DNA of 64,000 nt from positions 1,364,001 through 1,428,000 of the forward strand of contig NZ_CP126268.1 in assembly GCF_003234795.2 (NCBI RefSeq). The letters run 5' to 3'. The stretch comes from Curtobacterium sp. MCLR17_032. Lineage in GTDB: Bacteria > Actinomycetota > Actinomycetes > Actinomycetales > Microbacteriaceae. Shown piece by piece: positions 1 through 8,246 of this stretch. Every line of letters begins with the position of its first letter. Positions within the stretch are counted from its first letter, which is position 1. The notes beneath the pieces are model-generated. The model had not been told where the DNA came from. It made no database searches and worked only from the letters and a program-made list of their open reading frames with translations. A program made the translations under genes and the position numbers.

Positions 1-5
1 CGGTG

Positions 6-485
6 CTATGCGACGCTGCTGCGACCGCGGAAGACGCCGACGCGCACGAGCCAGACGTACATCAGGCACCCGATGCAGACGTCGAACGCCGCGTTGAGGA
101 ACGCGGCGACCAGGGCGACGGCAGCGCCGACCGGTGCGGCGTAGGAGACGCCGATCAGCGCCAGGACGAGGGCGACACCGGTCACGACGAGGCCGACACG
201 TTGGGCGAAGGTCGGGGGCTCGGGCGCCTCGAGTTCGGCGGGCGGGCCGATCCGGGGGCGGACCAGGCGGCGGAACACCGCGCCGTACGGGTGGCGGGCG
301 ATGCCGGCCAGGCCTCCCCAGGCGAAGAGCGCGGCGATGACGGCAAGCAGGACGAGGCCGACCGTCCGCGTGCTGTCGTTGAGGGTGAGGACGATGTCGA
401 GCGCGAGCAAGACCGTCGTGATCGCGGCGCCGAAGCGGGGCGAACGCGGGTCGATCCCTCGGGAGGGGGCGGGGCTGGTGGTCAT
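6..485 (-). CDS. DUF4395 integral membrane protein
   Basis: The protein of 159 residues is hydrophobic, with about four predicted membrane segments. The first starts near residue 18, after a short Pro/Ser-rich leader containing the family signature GIDPRSPRFGAA. A CIGCLMY motif sits in the last membrane segment; DUF4395 proteins usually carry a Cys-x-x-Cys here. DUF4395 proteins are typically encoded beside thioredoxin-like proteins, and that is so here: the upstream thioredoxin gene ends in an ATGA overlap with this start, which implies translational coupling. A role in membrane thiol-disulfide exchange is inferred from the cysteines and the partner; the biochemical function of the family is not established. 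The in-frame sequence upstream of this ATG is Arg/Pro-rich and unlike protein, so the ATG at 485 was chosen. Confidence 0.85.
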   Translation of the reverse strand: MTTSPAPSRGIDPRSPRFGAAITTVLLALDIVLTLNDSTRTVGLVLLAVIAALFAWGGLAGIARHPYGAVFRRLVRPRIGPPAELEAPEPPTFAQRVGLVVTGVALVLALIGVSYAAPVGAAVALVAAFLNAAFDVCIGCLMYVWLVRVGVFRGRSSVA

Positions 486-961
486 GGGTGCTCCTCGGTG
501 AGGACGGCGTCGAGCGCGGCGATGAGTTCGGGCTGGCGGGGCGGTCCACCGAAGCGGGCACGGACGTTCTGGGTTCCGTCCACGAGGAGCACGGTCGGGG
601 TCTGCATCACGTCGAAGCGCCGGGCGAGCTCCGGGCGTTCGGCGAGGTCGATCTCGAGCCGGCGGACGCGGGCCGGACCGTGCGTCGTTGTCGTTGTCGT
701 TGTCGTCGACTTCGATGCGGCGACCGCGTCGAGCTGCCTCGCCGTGGCGGGGCAGCGTGCGCACGTGGGCGTCGAGAACTGGAGGAGCGTGGCGGCGGTT
801 CCGAACGCCTCCCGGTCGGCGAGGTCGGCAACTGTCGTCGCATCGCTGCGTTGAGACGTGACCACGCGTGCTCGGCCGGTGCGGCTGCGGAGCAGCAGGC
901 CGAGGATCGTCGCGACGGCGAGGACTCCGGCGACGATCGCGAGCGAGAGGGCGACGGTCAT
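482..961 (-). CDS. Membrane-anchored thioredoxin-like protein
   Basis: The product has an N-terminal membrane anchor (about residues 3-24), then a thioredoxin fold with the redox motif CARC (C67 and C70) and a TPT cis-proline loop in QTPTVLLVDG. It probably acts on extracytoplasmic or membrane-proximal disulfides together with the DUF4395 protein encoded immediately downstream (4-base ATGA overlap). Between the active-site helix and the next strand lies a run of eight threonines (about residues 86-93), encoded by a GTCGTT hexanucleotide repeat, which is unusual inside a thioredoxin fold. The start is uncertain: ATG codons at 985 and 961 are both in frame and neither has a good ribosome site. 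I chose 961 because it begins directly at the anchor. Confidence 0.8.
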   Translation of the reverse strand: MTVALSLAIVAGVLAVATILGLLLRSRTGRARVVTSQRSDATTVADLADREAFGTAATLLQFSTPTCARCPATARQLDAVAASKSTTTTTTTTHGPARVRRLEIDLAERPELARRFDVMQTPTVLLVDGTQNVRARFGGPPRQPELIAALDAVLTEEHP

Positions 962-1015
962 GGTCTGGACACTACGGGGTGCCATACGCCGGACCAAGGG
1001 TGTTGAGCGGTGTGA

Positions 1016-1534
1016 CTAGTCGGAAACGCCGAGCCGCTCGCACTCGGCCCACTGCTCGGGGCGCCGCTTGTCGAGCCATGCGGTGAACTGACGGTAGCCG
1101 CGGTAGTTCGTGAAGACCATGAACTGCTTCTTCCGCTGCTCGTTCCAAGCGGTGAGGCTGATGAAGGTCGGCCCACCACCGTTCGACTGCTTGCCGAAGC
1201 GAAGGGTGTGGATGTCGTCGACCTCGCGCCGACGGAACTTGCCGAACCCCGACTTCACGTCGTAGTGCCGGTCGTACACGTTGATGCGGCCCGCGGCGAG
1301 GGCCAGGCCGAACAGCAGGAAGACGGCTCCGAGGCCGAAGAGGATCCCGAACGCAGGACTGTCATCGGAGCCGGCCGTGAGCTGGAAGACGATCCCCGGA
1401 ATCCCGATCACCAGGCCGAACACCCCGAGGGCCAAGAAGATCACCCCGGGGAACAGCGGCCGGCGCACGACGATCATCGGCGCCACCTCCGCCTTGGTCG
1501 CGCTTCCGCCCCACCGGTTGATGCTGTCGCTCAT
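1016..1534 (-). CDS. Two-TM membrane protein of unknown function
   Basis: A 172-residue protein with two hydrophobic segments (roughly residues 28-50 and 60-80) followed by a soluble, basic, aromatic-rich tail (YDRHYDVKSGFGKFRRREV). The alternating pattern of that tail resembles bacterial PH-like domains that follow a pair of membrane helices. I do not recognise a named family and the PH comparison is an impression only. The ATG is preceded by a GGGGGAA ribosome site, the same form used by several genes here. It is divergent from the small DUF1653 gene. No enzymatic motif is visible. Confidence 0.7.
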   Translation of the reverse strand: MSDSINRWGGSATKAEVAPMIVVRRPLFPGVIFLALGVFGLVIGIPGIVFQLTAGSDDSPAFGILFGLGAVFLLFGLALAAGRINVYDRHYDVKSGFGKFRRREVDDIHTLRFGKQSNGGGPTFISLTAWNEQRKKQFMVFTNYRGYRQFTAWLDKRRPEQWAECERLGVSD

Positions 1535-1608
1535 CGTTCCCCCTTCGACCGAAACCGTACCGGGAACCGCGGCGCTCGGTCGGCGGCCGCCTCCGTACCA
1601 TCGGGGAG

Positions 1609-1827
1609 ATGAGCGACGACGTGACCCCAGGGCGGTACCGGCACTTCAAGGGCGGGGAGTACCAGGTGGTGCTCCTCGCGCAGGACGTCGAGACCGAAGA
1701 GCCGGTCGTCGTGTACCAGGCGCTGTACGGCGAGCACGGGCACTGGGTACGAGGCCTCGCGGACTTCACCGCGCACGTGTCGCGTGACGGGTACGACGGA
1801 CCGAGGTTCGTGCGCCTGGAAGCCTGA
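1609..1827 (+). CDS. DUF1653 domain protein
   Basis: A 72-residue protein that appears to be a complete DUF1653 domain. It starts with the typical PGRYRHFKGGEYQVVLLAQ segment, continues with VVVYQALYGE.GHWVRGL and ends with a short FVRLEA strand. DUF1653 proteins are small soluble proteins of unknown function, found alone or beside hydrolases. The ATG follows GGGGAG with almost no spacer, an unusually tight ribosome site, but the reading frame begins at the family's usual N-terminus. It is divergent from the membrane protein at 1016-1534 and convergent with the GRAM-like gene. Confidence 0.85.
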   Translation: MSDDVTPGRYRHFKGGEYQVVLLAQDVETEEPVVVYQALYGEHGHWVRGLADFTAHVSRDGYDGPRFVRLEA

Positions 1828-1850
1828 GGCGGCGCGGGCGCGGCTTCGGG

Positions 1851-2219
1851 TCAGAGCGCGGCGCGGGCGTCTTCGATCGCCGCGATGAGGCCGGGGACAC
1901 CCCAGACCACGAAGCGCCCGTGCACACCGCTCCGCAGTTCGACCCGGAGCTGGCGTGACAGGCCCCGTGAGACGTCCTCGAGGGAGGCGATCTCGGACAG
2001 GGGGAAGCCGAACTGCGGACGGACGCGGTTCACCGCGTGTCCCTCGAAGAACAGCGCGGTCGAGGTGAGGACGAGCTTGCCGCCGATGCCCTCCGTGCCC
2101 TTCCATCCCGGGACGAGCAAGCCCAGCTCAGCCGCGACGGACTGGTCCTTCGCACCGTGGTCGATGAGCAGGTTGGCGTTCTTGCGCAGCAGTTCGGTGC
2201 TGGAGTCCCCGGGTTCCAT
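1851..2219 (-). CDS. GRAM/PH-like domain protein
   Basis: A soluble protein of 122 residues. The segment beginning GIGGKLVLTSTALFFEGHAVNRVRPQF followed by FPLSEIASLEDV fits the GRAM/bacterial-PH pattern: a G.L.LTS..L.F strand pair, then a hydrophobic strand leading to a helix. Such domains generally bind lipids or proteins. No membrane segment or catalytic motif is present. The ATG at 2219 was preferred because the open frame upstream has Arg/Pro-rich, non-protein-like composition. The next gene upstream on the same strand encodes a small membrane protein. The function is not known. Confidence 0.65.
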   Translation of the reverse strand: MEPGDSSTELLRKNANLLIDHGAKDQSVAAELGLLVPGWKGTEGIGGKLVLTSTALFFEGHAVNRVRPQFGFPLSEIASLEDVSRGLSRQLRVELRSGVHGRFVVWGVPGLIAAIEDARAAL

Positions 2220-2247
2220 GCGGCAACCGTAGGGGACGGGCCTGCTG

Positions 2248-2556
2248 CTAGCGAGGATCACCGCTGGACGCGCGCCCGCTGCGTCGCTTCTTCCTGCTCG
2301 CTCGCTGGAGCTCGGCCACCGCGAACGACAGTGCGATGACAACCAGCCACAGCGGCACTCCGGTCCGGTCGATCGTGGCACTCACGGATTCCCCTTCGGC
2401 CCCCGGCACAGCCATGACGAGACCTGGCACCTGGACTTGCTGCCCACCGACGGCAGCGGCCACGGTCGCGATCATCGCGATCGTCGCGAGGGCGACCAGG
2501 GACCCGATCACCGAACTGACGGCAAGCCATGCGGCCTTGACGATCCTCACGGACAT
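2248..2556 (-). CDS. Small two-TM membrane protein
   Basis: A protein of 102 residues with two strong membrane segments: one near the N-terminus (AAWLAVSSVIGSLVALATIAM) and one near the C-terminus (VPLWLVVIALSFAVA). The loop between them holds a Gly/Val-rich stretch, and the tail is very basic (RASRKKRRSGRAS). I do not recognise a family. An upstream TTG at 2571 is in frame, but the ATG at 2556 leads more directly into the first helix. It lies 28 bases upstream of the GRAM-like gene on the same strand and could be cotranscribed with it. Confidence 0.6.
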   Translation of the reverse strand: MSVRIVKAAWLAVSSVIGSLVALATIAMIATVAAAVGGQQVQVPGLVMAVPGAEGESVSATIDRTGVPLWLVVIALSFAVAELQRASRKKRRSGRASSGDPR

Positions 2557-2662
2557 CCCCCCTCGACGCAACTGCGACCCAACGTCTCAGATATCAGCAG
2601 TCCACTCAAGTGGCGTCGGTGCCCGCCCCTACCCTGGTCAGACCACGACAGCAGGGAGCGCA

Positions 2663-5600
2663 GTGCAGATCACCGAGGACGGCCGAGCCCTGCTCAGCCC
2701 GAGCGACCTCACCACGTGGGCGACCTGCGAGTGGGCGTTCCTCCGCCGCCTCGACGCCAAGCTCGGCCGCGGCAAACCCCTGCCGGATGAGCACGACGAC
2801 ATGCTCGACCGCACCGCACGCCTGGGTGACAAGCACGAACTGGACTACCTCGAGATCCTCAAGCAGTCCCACGACGTGGTGGAGTTCGACCGACCCAGAC
2901 CTTCTGACTACGGATCAGAAGCTTCAAAGGCGCTGCAAGCCATGCGGGACGGCGCAGACGTCCTGTACCAACCGACGTTCCACGTCCCCGCGTCAGCCGA
3001 CGGCACGGGCTTCATCGGCTTCGCGGACTTCATCATCCGCAACGACCGCGGCGAGTACGAGGTCTACGACACCAAGCTCGCCCGCCACGCCAAGATCAGC
3101 GCCCTGCTGCAGCTCGCCGCCTACGCCGAGCAGATGCGCGCGCACGGCATCCCGACCGGGCAGCAGGTGCACCTGGTCCTCGGCGACCGCACGACGACCA
3201 CGCACGAGCTGGCCGACATCGTGCCGGTGTACCGCACGCAGCGCGCCGAGCTGATCCGGGTGATCGCCGAGCGGATGGCCGCGGACGAGCCGATGCTGTG
3301 GGGCGACCCCCGGTACTCCAGCTGCGGCCGGTGCGCCGCCTGCCAGCAGGAGGTGCAACGACACCGCGACCTGGTCCTCGTCGCCGGCATGCGCCTCGAC
3401 CAGCGGACGAAGCTGATCCGGCAGGGCGTGCGGTCGATCGACGACCTGGCGGTCCGGACCGCACCGGTGGCGACCATGTCGAAGACGACACTGGATCGTC
3501 TGGTGCGTCAGGCGAGCCTCCAGATCGAGACGGAGCGCGCGGCGAACCGCAGCGACGGGGCGGACACAAGCCGGACCGGACCTGCCTTCGAGGTCCTCGA
3601 CCCACGGGCCCTCGACGCGATCCCCGCACCGGACCCCGGCGACGTCTTCTTCGACTTCGAGGGCGACCCGCTGCACACCGAGGACGGCGTGCACTGGGGC
3701 CTCGACTACCTGTTCGGACTCGTCGACGACCAGGCCGAGTTCCGGGCGTTCTGGGCGCACACGATCCGCGACGAGCGACAGGCGCTCGTGGACTTCCTGG
3801 CGCACATCGCCGAGCGCCGGGAGCAGTACCCGGACATGCACATCTACCACTACGCCGCGTACGAGCGGACGCACCTGCTGTCCCTCGCGGCCCGGCACGG
3901 GGTGGGGGAGGACGCGGTCGACGACCTGCTGCGCGCCGGCGTCCTCGTCGACCTGTACCCGATCGTGCGGAAGGCACTGGTCGTCGGCAGCCGCAGCTAC
4001 TCGATCAAGAAGCTCGAGCCGCTGTACATGGGCGATGACCTGCGGCTGAGCGACGTCACCAACGCGGCCGACAGCATCACCGCCTACGTCGACGCCGTCA
4101 CCGAACTCCGCACCGGTGACGCCGTCGTGGGGCAGTGGCAGCTCGACCAGGTCGCCGACTACAACGCCTACGACTGCCGGTCGACGCTGCGCCTGCGGGA
4201 CTGGTTGCTGGGCCTCCGCGCCGAACACGCCCCGGACGCCACGACGACGGTCGAGCTGGAGGGCCTGCCGCCCCTCCCGGTCGAGCGCGAGCCGAACCCG
4301 GTCTACGTTGCGCTCGCCGCCGAGACGGCGGACGTCGACGCCCTCGACCGCACGCCCGACCAGACCGCGTTGGCGCTCGCCGCAGCCGCCATCGACTACC
4401 ACCGCCGCGAGGCGAAGACGTTCTGGCAGGACCACTTCGACCGGCTGCGGAACCCCGTCGACGAGTGGGCCGACACCCGCGACGTGCTCGTCGTCGAACG
4501 CGCCTCCGTCGAGCGGGACTGGGCGACGCTGCCGCGCGCCCGCTCACAGTCGCGGGAGATCCGGTTGTCGGGGACGCTCGCGCCCGGCTCCAGACTCCGG
4601 TCGGGAGGCGCGCCCCACCTCGTGTACGACGACCCACTCCCGGCGTCGATCACCGCCCCGGGCCCCGGCTCGAAGGGCGCCACCGACCGCGCCACGATCC
4701 TTGAGGTGTGGGACGACGGCGATGCCACCGAGGTGCTCGTGCTCGAACGCCTGCCCGTCGGCGGCGGGGAGCCGCACGCCGGGTACCCGGTCGCCCTCGC
4801 GCCGTCCTCACCCCCGCGGGCGAAGCCGCAGCCCGAGGCGATCGCCGAGTGGGGTGCCGAGGTGCTCGACGCGCTGCCGGAGATGCTGCCCGACCCGGCG
4901 CTCGACCTGCTGCGGCGGGTGCCGCCTCGCGGGCCCCTCGTACCGGTCGCGGGGGACGACACGGTGGGCGCCGTGGTGGCGACCCTGCTCGGGCTGGACC
5001 GGTCGTACCTGGCGATCCAGGGGCCTCCCGGCACGGGCAAGACGTACGTCGGGTCGAACGTCGTGGCGAAGCTCGTGCGTGAGCACGGGTGGCGGGTCGG
5101 CGTCGTCGGACAGTCGCACGCGACCAGCGAGAACTTCCTCGACGCGGTGATCGCCGCCGGGGTCCCCGCCGACCGTGTGGTGAAGCAGCCGAAGAGCGGC
5201 GCCGACCCCGAAGACGTCGAGGCTGCCGAGTGGACGCCCGTGAAGAACGGCGCGGCGATCGCGGCGTTCCTGCAGTCCTGCGCCGACACCGGCACCGGGG
5301 GAGTCGTCGGCGGGACGGCGTGGACGTTCGCGAACGAGTCGACCGTCGCTCGGCACTCCCTGGACCTGCTCGTCGTCGACGAGGCGGGGCAGTTCTCCCT
5401 CGCGCCGACGATCGCCTCCGCCATCGCGGCCACCCGCCTGCTGCTGCTCGGCGACCCGCAGCAGCTGCCGCAGGTGTCGCAGGGCTCGCACCCGGAGCCG
5501 GTCGACGAGTCCGCGCTCGGCTGGCTGGCGGACGGGGAGCACGTGCTGCCGCCGGAGTTCGGGTACTTCCTCGCGCGGACCCGGCGGATGGAGCCGGCCC

Positions 5601-6163
5601 TGACCGCGGCTGTCTCCGGTTTGTCGTACGACGGGCAGCTCGCGTCGATGGTGTCCGGGCGGCACCTCGACGGGATCGACCCCGGCGTGCACCCGGTGCC
5701 GGTCGTGCACGCAGGCAACACGACCTCGTCGCCCGAGGAAGCGGCGCGGGTCGTCGCTCTCGTCGCCGACGTCGTCGGCCGCACCTGGACCGACGACCAC
5801 GGCACCCGCCAACTGACCGACGAGGACGTCATCGTCGTCGCGCCCTACAACGCGCAGGGTGCGGTGATCCGCGACGCCCTCGACCGGGCCGGGTACACCG
5901 GCACGCAGGTCGGGACCGTCGACCTGTTCCAGGGCCGGGAGGCGGTGGTCTCGATCACCTCGCTGGCCGCGTCCTCGGCGGCGGACATCCCACGCGGGCT
6001 CGACTTCCTGCTCATGCCGAACCGGCTGAACGTGGCGCTGTCGCGGGCGAAGTGGGCGGCGTACCTCGTGCACTCGCCTGCGTTGACCACGGCGCTGCCG
6101 CCGTCGATCGCGGGGCTGGGGTTGTTGTCGCGGTTCATCGAGTTGGTGGCACCGCGGGAGTGA
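2663..6163 (+). CDS. TM0106-type Fe-S RecB nuclease fused to SF1 helicase
   Basis: A protein of 1166 residues with three modules. The N-terminal RecB/PD-(D/E)XK-type nuclease is framed by C22 and a CGRCAAC cluster (C221, C224, C227), the 1+3 cysteine layout of 4Fe-4S nucleases such as Cas4, AddB and Dna2. A central RNase H-like module (FDFEGDP at about 330, then HYAAYERTHL and YNAYDCRSTLRLRDWL) resembles YprB. The C-terminal superfamily 1 helicase carries GPPGTGKT (787-794), DEAG (906-909), a GDPQQLPQ motif and late motifs GTVDLFQGRE and NVALSRAK. This is the architecture of TM0106-family RecB-like nucleases joined to an Upf1/Dna2-like helicase. It probably processes DNA ends or foreign nucleic acid. 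The GTG at 2663 is chosen because CAGGGAGCG lies just upstream and MQITEDGRALLSPSDL is the family N-terminus. It appears monocistronic. Confidence 0.85.
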   Translation: MQITEDGRALLSPSDLTTWATCEWAFLRRLDAKLGRGKPLPDEHDDMLDRTARLGDKHELDYLEILKQSHDVVEFDRPRPSDYGSEASKALQAMRDGADVLYQPTFHVPASADGTGFIGFADFIIRNDRGEYEVYDTKLARHAKISALLQLAAYAEQMRAHGIPTGQQVHLVLGDRTTTTHELADIVPVYRTQRAELIRVIAERMAADEPMLWGDPRYSSCGRCAACQQEVQRHRDLVLVAGMRLDQRTKLIRQGVRSIDDLAVRTAPVATMSKTTLDRLVRQASLQIETERAANRSDGADTSRTGPAFEVLDPRALDAIPAPDPGDVFFDFEGDPLHTEDGVHWGLDYLFGLVDDQAEFRAFWAHTIRDERQALVDFLAHIAERREQYPDMHIYHYAAYERTHLLSLAARHGVGEDAVDDLLRAGVLVDLYPIVRKALVVGSRSYSIKKLEPLYMGDDLRLSDVTNAADSITAYVDAVTELRTGDAVVGQWQLDQVADYNAYDCRSTLRLRDWLLGLRAEHAPDATTTVELEGLPPLPVEREPNPVYVALAAETADVDALDRTPDQTALALAAAAIDYHRREAKTFWQDHFDRLRNPVDEWADTRDVLVVERASVERDWATLPRARSQSREIRLSGTLAPGSRLRSGGAPHLVYDDPLPASITAPGPGSKGATDRATILEVWDDGDATEVLVLERLPVGGGEPHAGYPVALAPSSPPRAKPQPEAIAEWGAEVLDALPEMLPDPALDLLRRVPPRGPLVPVAGDDTVGAVVATLLGLDRSYLAIQGPPGTGKTYVGSNVVAKLVREHGWRVGVVGQSHATSENFLDAVIAAGVPADRVVKQPKSGADPEDVEAAEWTPVKNGAAIAAFLQSCADTGTGGVVGGTAWTFANESTVARHSLDLLVVDEAGQFSLAPTIASAIAATRLLLLGDPQQLPQVSQGSHPEPVDESALGWLADGEHVLPPEFGYFLARTRRMEPALTAAVSGLSYDGQLASMVSGRHLDGIDPGVHPVPVVHAGNTTSSPEEAARVVALVADVVGRTWTDDHGTRQLTDEDVIVVAPYNAQGAVIRDALDRAGYTGTQVGTVDLFQGREAVVSITSLAASSAADIPRGLDFLLMPNRLNVALSRAKWAAYLVHSPALTTALPPSIAGLGLLSRFIELVAPRE

Positions 6164-6202
6164 CCCGGTAGGGCGCCGGAGCCCTCAGCTCAAGACGGCC
6201 GC

Positions 6203-6841
6203 TCAGCCTCCCGCCGCACCGCCCCCGGCCGTCGCCGCCGTCTGCCGACTCTGCACCACGGACTTCACCGCACCCGCGACCCAGTCCCCGTCCGTCAACG
6301 CCTTGACGTGCTGTCGGTCGACCTTGCCGAACTGCCCGCGCAGCGTGCCCGTCGCCTCGAGCAGCCCGATGAGCGCGACCTGGAACGGAGACGGCGCGGC
6401 GCCGAGGTGCAGGACGTCGCCGATCTCGCCGCGCAGGAGCTTCGCCGGGCCGGCGTCCCGCTCCGGCCAGCGGGCCGAAGGGAAGATCCCGAGGACCCGG
6501 TGCTCCTGCCGCGTCACGAGTCCGCGGCCGACGAGTCCGGCGAGCACGCCCTCCCGCAATGCACCGTTCGCGTTCCGGGACACCCAGGACGACGGCCGTC
6601 GCGGCGCGGGCGCGAGGTCGATCTGTTCCTTCATGCCGTCGATCACCGGGTCACCGACGGGAGCGGACTTCGCCGGGATCACCTTGCGCCCGTCGAACTG
6701 CAGCACCCCGCGCAGCGCCAGGTCACCGAGCACGGCACCGGCGACACCGGGGTCGAAGGTCTGCGACGAGACGGCGAGCTTGCCGTCCGGCCGCAGGAGC
6801 AGCAGCGCGTACGCCTGCGGCAGCGTCAGCTGGGCGGACAT
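6203..6841 (-). CDS. GPP34 (GOLPH3-like) family protein, copy 1
   Basis: A 212-residue protein beginning with the family signature MSAQLTLPQAYALLLLRPDGKL. It continues through VLGDLALRGVLQFDGRKV, RRPSSWVSRNANGALREGVLAGLVGRGLV and LIGLLEATGTLRGQF to a Gly/Ala-rich tail. This is the bacterial GPP34 fold, homologous to eukaryotic GOLPH3/Vps74, which binds phosphoinositides at the Golgi. The bacterial members are mostly actinobacterial and their function is unknown, so a lipid- or envelope-associated role is only inferred. The start lies two bases after the stop of the SseB-domain gene, so the two are probably cotranslated. A second GPP34 copy lies just beyond it. Confidence 0.85.
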   Translation of the reverse strand: MSAQLTLPQAYALLLLRPDGKLAVSSQTFDPGVAGAVLGDLALRGVLQFDGRKVIPAKSAPVGDPVIDGMKEQIDLAPAPRRPSSWVSRNANGALREGVLAGLVGRGLVTRQEHRVLGIFPSARWPERDAGPAKLLRGEIGDVLHLGAAPSPFQVALIGLLEATGTLRGQFGKVDRQHVKALTDGDWVAGAVKSVVQSRQTAATAGGGAAGG

Positions 6842-6843
6842 CG

Positions 6844-7272
6844 TCAGTCCTCGTCGGCCTCGGGCGGCACGCCGCTGATCCCGGCCCGCAGTCCGGCGAC
6901 GACGTCGGCCTGCAGGAAGTTCGCCGCTTCGGCGCTGGTCGGGTCGACGACGATCCCGAACTCCTCGGGCAGTGCAGTGACGAGTTCGGCCATCGGCATC
7001 GCACGCGCTTCCAACCCCGGGAGGCTCGTGGCCAGCTGGGTGGGATCGGTGAAGACCGGCACGAACGGGCGGTCGCGCAGGACGACGTGCGCGACGCTGC
7101 CGTCCTCGGGCTCGCCGCTGGTGCCGGCGGCCTTCCACGGCACCCAAGCCGCGCTGCCGAGGAACCCCTCGGCGGATGCGCCCATGCGGCGTCGCAGGTC
7201 ACCGGCGGCGTCCGGCCCGGTGTTCTCAGCTCCGGGGCCGAAGCCGGACCCGGTCGTTCCGTTGGCGCTCAT
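6844..7272 (-). CDS. SseB-domain protein
   Basis: A 142-residue soluble protein. Its middle and C-terminal parts match the SseB fold common in actinobacteria (DGSVAHVVLRDRPFVPVFTDPTQL, then MPMAELVTALPEEFGIVVDP). SseB was named from a type III secretion regulator, but in Gram-positive bacteria it is a generic domain often found with WXG100/ESX or envelope genes. The ATG at 7272 is preferred to the one at 7305 because GAGGGGAACGCG sits directly upstream of it, the ribosome site form used repeatedly in this window. It is sandwiched between two GPP34 genes on the same strand, with a 2-base gap to the downstream one. Confidence 0.75.
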   Translation of the reverse strand: MSANGTTGSGFGPGAENTGPDAAGDLRRRMGASAEGFLGSAAWVPWKAAGTSGEPEDGSVAHVVLRDRPFVPVFTDPTQLATSLPGLEARAMPMAELVTALPEEFGIVVDPTSAEAANFLQADVVAGLRAGISGVPPEADED

Positions 7273-7358
7273 CGCGTTCCCCTCCACGGTCGTGTCACCG
7301 GCCATGCTGCCACGCAGGACGGACCGCGGGGGCGGGGCGCGCCTCCCGTCCGGAGCGG

Positions 7359-8137
7359 TCAGTCCCCACCGCCGCCTCCGCCGTCGCCACCACCGCTGTC
7401 CCCGCCGCCGCTGTCCCCGCCGTGGTGACCGCCGCCGTGGCTGCCGCTGGAGGACCAGTCGCCGCCGTCCGAGCCACTGGCGACGAACCCGCCGCCGGTG
7501 AAGCCGTCGCCTCGGGACTGCGTCTGCTTGACGACGACCCGCACGGCCGCGGCGACCCAGTCGTCACCGGTGATCGAGCGCACCCGCGTCCGGTCGTGCG
7601 TCCCGAACTGCCGTCGGAGGGTGCGCGTGGACCGCAGCAGCCCGATCAGCGCGGTGATGAACGGTGACGGCGGAGCCTGCCCGCGCAGGACGGCGTCGAC
7701 CTCGGCCCGCAGCGCCTGTCCGGGTCGGGGATCCCGTTCGGGCCAGAGGACGGACGGGAAGAACGCCAGCGCCCGGCCCGGCTCGCGACCGAGGATGCCC
7801 CGGACGACGAGCCCGCCGAGCACGGACTCGCGGAGTGCCCGGTCGGACAGCCGCCTGATCCACGTGGCGGGAAGCTGCGGTGACGGCGCCGCCGCGAGGA
7901 ACGTCGTGAAGCCGTCGAGGGTCGGTTCGCCGACCGGCGGGGCCGTCGCGACGGCGACGCGGCGAGGTCGAGGGTGACGCGGCCCCGGAGCGCCAGGTCG
8001 CCGAGTGTGGCTCCGGCCAGGCCGAGGTCGAACACCGTGCCGGTGGTCGTGATCCGCCCCTCGGGCGAGATGAGGAGGAGCGCCAGCGCCTCCGGCAGCG
8101 TGAGTTGACCGATCCCTGTTCCGCGGTTCATCTGCAT
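7359..8137 (-). pseudogene. GPP34 family protein, copy 2, frameshifted
   Basis: Two overlapping frames together give a complete GPP34 protein. From the ATG at 8137 (GGGGGAAC ribosome site upstream) the frame encodes MQMNRGTGIGQLTLPEALAL through ALRGRVTLDL, then turns into low-quality Arg/Pro sequence. The family continues in another frame as RVAVATAPPVGEPTLDGF and runs to 7359. Aligned with copy 1 (DGRKVIPAKSAPVGDP), exactly one base is missing around 7958-7964. The C-terminal tail is an extreme Gly/Ser/Asp/His run (GGGHHGGDSGGGDSGGG). The defect may be a true pseudogene mutation or a sequencing error; no homopolymer sits at the break. The two GPP34 genes flank an SseB gene. Confidence 0.75.
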
Positions 8138-8246
8138 CGCGTTCCCCCGCTCGTGACACCGGCCATGCTGTCACGTGGGCGGGGCGGAACGGGGTGGGCG
8201 TGCCTCCCGTCAGGAAGGCGCGCCCCGGTGGCACGGACCGTGAGGG

